Below, in pieces: positions 5,582-8,045 of a stretch of DNA of 8,045 bases. A program made the translations under genes and the position numbers. The notes below the pieces were generated by a model. The model saw nothing but the letters and a program-made list of their open reading frames with translations. It was not told where the DNA came from and searched no databases. The first letter of the stretch is position 1, and each line of letters starts with the position of its first letter. Source of the stretch: Bryobacteraceae bacterium (lineage in GTDB: Bacteria > Acidobacteriota > Terriglobia > Bryobacterales > Bryobacteraceae); contig JASHQT010000334.1 of NCBI GenBank assembly GCA_030039005.1, forward strand, positions 1 through 8,045, read 5' to 3'.

Positions 5582-6696
5582 CAAAAATCGCAAACACCAT
5601 TCTGCCGACTACGATGGTCGGGTCCTATCCGCGTCCCGGCTGGTATCGCCAGCAGTTGCTGGGCCGCGACGTTCGGGTAGCATTCAAGGAGGTTTCCTAC
5701 GAAGAAGCGTACCAGGACGCCACACGGACGGTGATCCAGGAACAGGAGGACGCCGGACTTGACATCGTCACCGACGGCCAGATGTATTTCGACGATTATG
5801 TCGGCGTCATCGGCGCGTTCTGCTGGTACATGTATGAGCGAATCCATGGCTTTGACGAAGCCAAGGAGCCGCATCCCTCGCTGATCGGCACCACCGAACG
5901 GACCAAGGACATGGAACTCATGGCGGATTGGGGCGGCGTGGTCAACAGCGGCGCGGTGACACGCGGCCCCATCCGGCTGGCAGACCTTTACAAGATCGCG
6001 GCAAAATCCACTAAGAAACCGATTAAGGTCTCGGTCGGGGCCGGCCCGGTCAACCTTGCATGGCACACCTACTTCCAGCATTACAAGGATGCTAAAGAGC
6101 TGAGCTACGCACTCGCGCCTATATTTAATGCGGAGATGAAGGATCTGGTGGCCGCAGGCGCAAATTACCTGCAAATCGAGGATCTCGGCGCCTGGCTCCC
6201 GCTTTTTACCGGCAATAAAGACGACTACAAGTGGATTGGTGACGTGATCGCACAGTGCGTCGACGGCGTGAAGGCGAAAATCGCATGGCACTTCTGTTTC
6301 GGAAACGCCTGGGGAAATTCGCTGGCCTCACTGATTCCCAAGGGCTACGAGACCGTTCTTCCGTACTTTTACGATGCGCCCATCGAACAGTTTGTTCTGG
6401 ATTTCGCCAATCGCGAGATGGCCGATATCGAGTGCTTGAAGTCCCTGCCCAAGGACAAGGAAGTTCAGCTCGGTGTGCTCGACGTTCGCACCAGCATCAT
6501 CGAAACCCCGGAACATGTGGCCGAGCGCATCAAGAAAATCATCAAGGTAGTGCCGCCCGAGCGCGTGTATTTGAGCACCGACTGCGGCATGAAGCCCCTT
6601 CCGCGGATGGTTGCGAAGCTGAAGCTCAAGGCTCTGGCCGACGCCGCGAAAACGGTGCGCAAGGAGCTGGGCATAACGCAAGCGGCGTCAATGTAG
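5575..6696 (+). CDS. MetE C-terminal-domain-like zinc methyltransferase family protein
   Basis: This 373-residue protein matches only the catalytic barrel of cobalamin-independent methionine synthase; the N-terminal half of the roughly 750-residue MetE is absent, as in core-MetE proteins and related zinc thiol-alkyltransferases. It starts with the family hallmark TTMVGSYPRPGW (12-23), then TDGQMYFDDY (66-75), LQIEDLG (199-205), the zinc pair His239-x-Cys241 in AWHFCFGN, and Cys337 in STDCGMKPLPR. The fourth MetE zinc ligand, a glutamate, appears to be Asp276 in VLDFANRE, though the alignment is manual. The fold and zinc chemistry are well supported. The reaction is not: methyl transfer to homocysteine, methyl removal from another donor, or alkyl transfer to a thiol as in epoxyalkane:coenzyme M transferase are all possible. 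The N-terminal motif needs the start at or above 5575, and the ATG there overlaps the small ORF. The NmrA-like gene follows after 33 bp, probably in one transcript. Confidence 0.87.
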   Translation: MLTKIANTILPTTMVGSYPRPGWYRQQLLGRDVRVAFKEVSYEEAYQDATRTVIQEQEDAGLDIVTDGQMYFDDYVGVIGAFCWYMYERIHGFDEAKEPHPSLIGTTERTKDMELMADWGGVVNSGAVTRGPIRLADLYKIAAKSTKKPIKVSVGAGPVNLAWHTYFQHYKDAKELSYALAPIFNAEMKDLVAAGANYLQIEDLGAWLPLFTGNKDDYKWIGDVIAQCVDGVKAKIAWHFCFGNAWGNSLASLIPKGYETVLPYFYDAPIEQFVLDFANREMADIECLKSLPKDKEVQLGVLDVRTSIIETPEHVAERIKKIIKVVPPERVYLSTDCGMKPLPRMVAKLKLKALADAAKTVRKELGITQAASM

Positions 6697-6729
6697 AGTT
6701 ACGTGACTCATTTGTTATAGGAGAAAACT

Positions 6730-7707
6730 ATGGCAGACAAAAAGATCATTGCTGTGATGGGCGCAACCGGATCCCAGGGCGGCGGCCTCGTCCGCGCGAT
6801 TCTGAGCGATCCGAGCGGGGGCTTTGCGGCGCGGGCGATCACGCGCGACGTCAACTCCGATAAAGCTAAAGAGCTGGCAAAGCTGGGCGCGGAAGTCGTC
6901 GCGGCCGACGTGGACGATCCAGAGAGCCTCAAGAAAGCGTTTGCAGGCGCGTATGGGGCGTTTTGCGTTACGTTCTTTTGGGCTCACTTTTCACCGGAGA
7001 AGGAGATAGCGCACGCCACTGCCATGGCCCAAGCGGCCAAGCACGCCAACCTGCAGCACGTCATCTGGTCCAGCTTGGAAGACACCCGCAAGTTTGTGCC
7101 TCTGAGCGACAACCGTATGCCCACGCTGCAGCAAAAATACAAAGTCCCGCATTTCGACGCCAAGGGCGAAGCCGACGAGCGATTTAAGGCACTGGCCTTG
7201 CCGTTGACTATCCTCCTCACTACTTTTTATTGGGACAATGCCATTTACTTTGGCATGGGACCGCAAAGGGGCGCGGACGGCAAGCTGACGCTCACGCTTC
7301 CCATGTCCGACAAGAAGCTGGCCGGCATTGCGGCCGAGGACATCGGCAGGTGCGCCTACGGGATCTTCAAGAATGGCCGCGAGTGGATCGGCAAGACCGT
7401 GGGCATCTCCGGCGATCAACTCACTGGCCAGCAGATGGCTGCTGCGTACGCCAAAGCCTTGGGTGAACCAGTGAGCTACAACGCCGTACCGTGGGATGTC
7501 TATCGCGGATTCGGTTTTCCGGGCGCTGAGGACTTGGGCAACATGTTCCAGTTCTACTGCGATTTTGGGGACTATTTCTGCGGCGCGCGCAGTCTCGCCA
7601 CTTCCCGGGCCTTGAACCCCGCTCTGCAATCGTTTGACGCGTGGCTCGCTGCGAATAAAAGCCGCATCCCGATTCAGGCAGCCCAAACAGCCCAGACAAC
7701 TAGCTAA
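6730..7707 (+). CDS. NmrA-family NAD(P)-binding protein (atypical short-chain dehydrogenase)
   Basis: This 325-residue protein has an N-terminal Rossmann fold with the dinucleotide motif GATGSQGGG (11-19). Arg39 in AITRD, at the end of the second strand, suggests a preference for NADP over NAD. Other family signs are AADVDDPESL (58-67), HVIWSSLED (110-118) and HFDAKGEADE (141-150), where Lys145 is at the position of the conserved lysine of NmrA/HSCARG proteins; the classical YxxxK pair is not evident. Members are either redox-sensing regulators or reductases, so catalysis cannot be claimed. Aromatic-rich segments (FYWDN at 166-170, FQFYCDFGDYF at 273-283) may line a pocket in the C-terminal substrate part. 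AGGAG six nt before the ATG fixes the start. The 33-bp gap to the MetE-like gene, without a terminator, implies a shared transcript and perhaps a shared substrate. Confidence 0.88.
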   Translation: MADKKIIAVMGATGSQGGGLVRAILSDPSGGFAARAITRDVNSDKAKELAKLGAEVVAADVDDPESLKKAFAGAYGAFCVTFFWAHFSPEKEIAHATAMAQAAKHANLQHVIWSSLEDTRKFVPLSDNRMPTLQQKYKVPHFDAKGEADERFKALALPLTILLTTFYWDNAIYFGMGPQRGADGKLTLTLPMSDKKLAGIAAEDIGRCAYGIFKNGREWIGKTVGISGDQLTGQQMAAAYAKALGEPVSYNAVPWDVYRGFGFPGAEDLGNMFQFYCDFGDYFCGARSLATSRALNPALQSFDAWLAANKSRIPIQAAQTAQTTS

Positions 7708-7867
7708 GACAAGTTAGGGCCTTGCGCCGGATCAAACGACGGTGCCGTTTCGTGCTTGCCGCGTCATACAGGCCTCACGCGGGAAGTTGCGAACACGGTA
7801 CTGGTCTGTTCATCGCGGCGCAAGTCCGGCAATACGTTGTTGCTCGAGAGTTCGTACACTGAATGGA
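7708..7867. other. Intergenic region, no gene seen
   Basis: These 160 bp separate the NmrA-like stop from the final dehydrogenase start. No ORF or tRNA is evident. ACGG-TG-CCGT near 7738-7747 is a minor symmetry without a T-run and is not convincing as a terminator. TACACT at 7855-7860 is a 4/6 match to a -10 box, only 7 nt before the next ATG. Confidence 0.5.
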
Positions 7868-8045
7868 ATGGCCAAATTAGGATTCGTGGGATTAGGCGTG
7901 ATGGGCGGGCGGATGGTGGCGCGGCTGCTGGAGAAAGGGCACGCGGTCACGGGCTACAATCGCACGCGCTCGAAAGCGCAATGGCTGATGGAGCGGGGGA
8001 TGGAGTGGGGCGATTCGCCGCGCGCGGTGGCCGCGGGGGCGGAGG
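7868..8045 (+). CDS. Beta-hydroxyacid dehydrogenase, 3-hydroxyisobutyrate dehydrogenase family (5' part)
   Basis: The first 59 residues are visible. They begin MAKLGFVGLGVMGGRM, which carries the GxGxxG dinucleotide-binding turn (G8, G10, G13) in the exact form used by the 3-hydroxyisobutyrate/tartronate-semialdehyde/6-phosphogluconate dehydrogenase superfamily. GYNRTRSK (about 34-41) ends the second strand, and its Arg favours NADP(H). The catalytic lysine and the helical C-terminal domain lie beyond the window, so the substrate cannot be chosen. The ATG at 7863 is out of frame and stops after five codons, so 7868 is the start. No Shine-Dalgarno is visible in the 15 nt before it; the TACACT box 7 nt upstream makes a leaderless transcript possible. 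The gene is cut by the window edge, not visibly broken. Confidence 0.88.
   Translation, partial: MAKLGFVGLGVMGGRMVARLLEKGHAVTGYNRTRSKAQWLMERGMEWGDSPRAVAAGAE

Noticed and set aside
5440..6291. A 283-codon minus-strand open frame opposite the MetE-like gene
   Set aside because: The plus-strand frame carries the zinc-site and SYPRP motifs. The antisense translation has no family signature or ribosome site.
7733..7752. Intrinsic terminator after the NmrA-like gene
   Set aside because: The best stem (ACGG-TG-CCGT) has only four pairs with a two-base loop and no following T-run.

Overview
The window is 8 kb of GC-rich bacterial DNA, tightly packed with genes that start mostly at ATG behind GA-rich Shine-Dalgarno sites. 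Gene content suggests a soil-type, metabolically versatile, probably aerobic bacterium: an RsbU/SpoIIE-type phosphatase, a ClC channel with CBS domains, an intradiol ring-cleavage dioxygenase, a YceI protein, a small exported cytochrome c, a short MetE-like enzyme and an NmrA-type oxidoreductase. The style recalls Acidobacteriota of the Solibacter/Bryobacter kind, but this is an impression from gene style and was not tested. No tRNA, rRNA, CRISPR array, transposase or prophage gene was seen.

Left part (1-3934). The end of a SpoIIE-type phosphatase gene runs rightward and overlaps, tail to tail by 20 bp, a leftward block. That block reads, in transcription order, hydroxyquinol/catechol-type 1,2-dioxygenase, MarR-family repressor, ClC channel with two CBS domains. 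The MarR and ClC genes overlap by 4 bp (ATGA) and are surely co-transcribed. A perfect 12-3-12 palindrome lies just upstream of marR over a plausible promoter and is the best operator candidate in the window.

Middle part (3935-5434). A YceI-family gene diverges from the dioxygenase. It converges on a leftward gene for an exported monohaem cytochrome c, with two small hairpins in the 73-bp gap. The cytochrome gene has a consensus TATAAT box and a perfect 6-2-6 inverted repeat in its leader. The 229 bp between the cytochrome start and the next proposed gene holds divergent promoter candidates and little else.

Right part (5435-8045). A probable rightward operon holds a possible 48-residue small ORF that overlaps the next start by 7 bp, a MetE-catalytic-domain-only zinc methyltransferase-like protein of 373 residues, and, 33 bp later, an NmrA-like NAD(P)-binding protein. 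After a 160-bp gap, a beta-hydroxyacid dehydrogenase (3-hydroxyisobutyrate dehydrogenase family) gene begins and runs off the window.

Most genes belong to known families. The less ordinary points are the MarR/palindrome/ClC unit beside a ring-cleavage enzyme, a ClC lacking several canonical ion-pathway and proton-pathway residues, and the small ORF plus MetE-like plus NmrA-like operon, whose substrate cannot be named from sequence.
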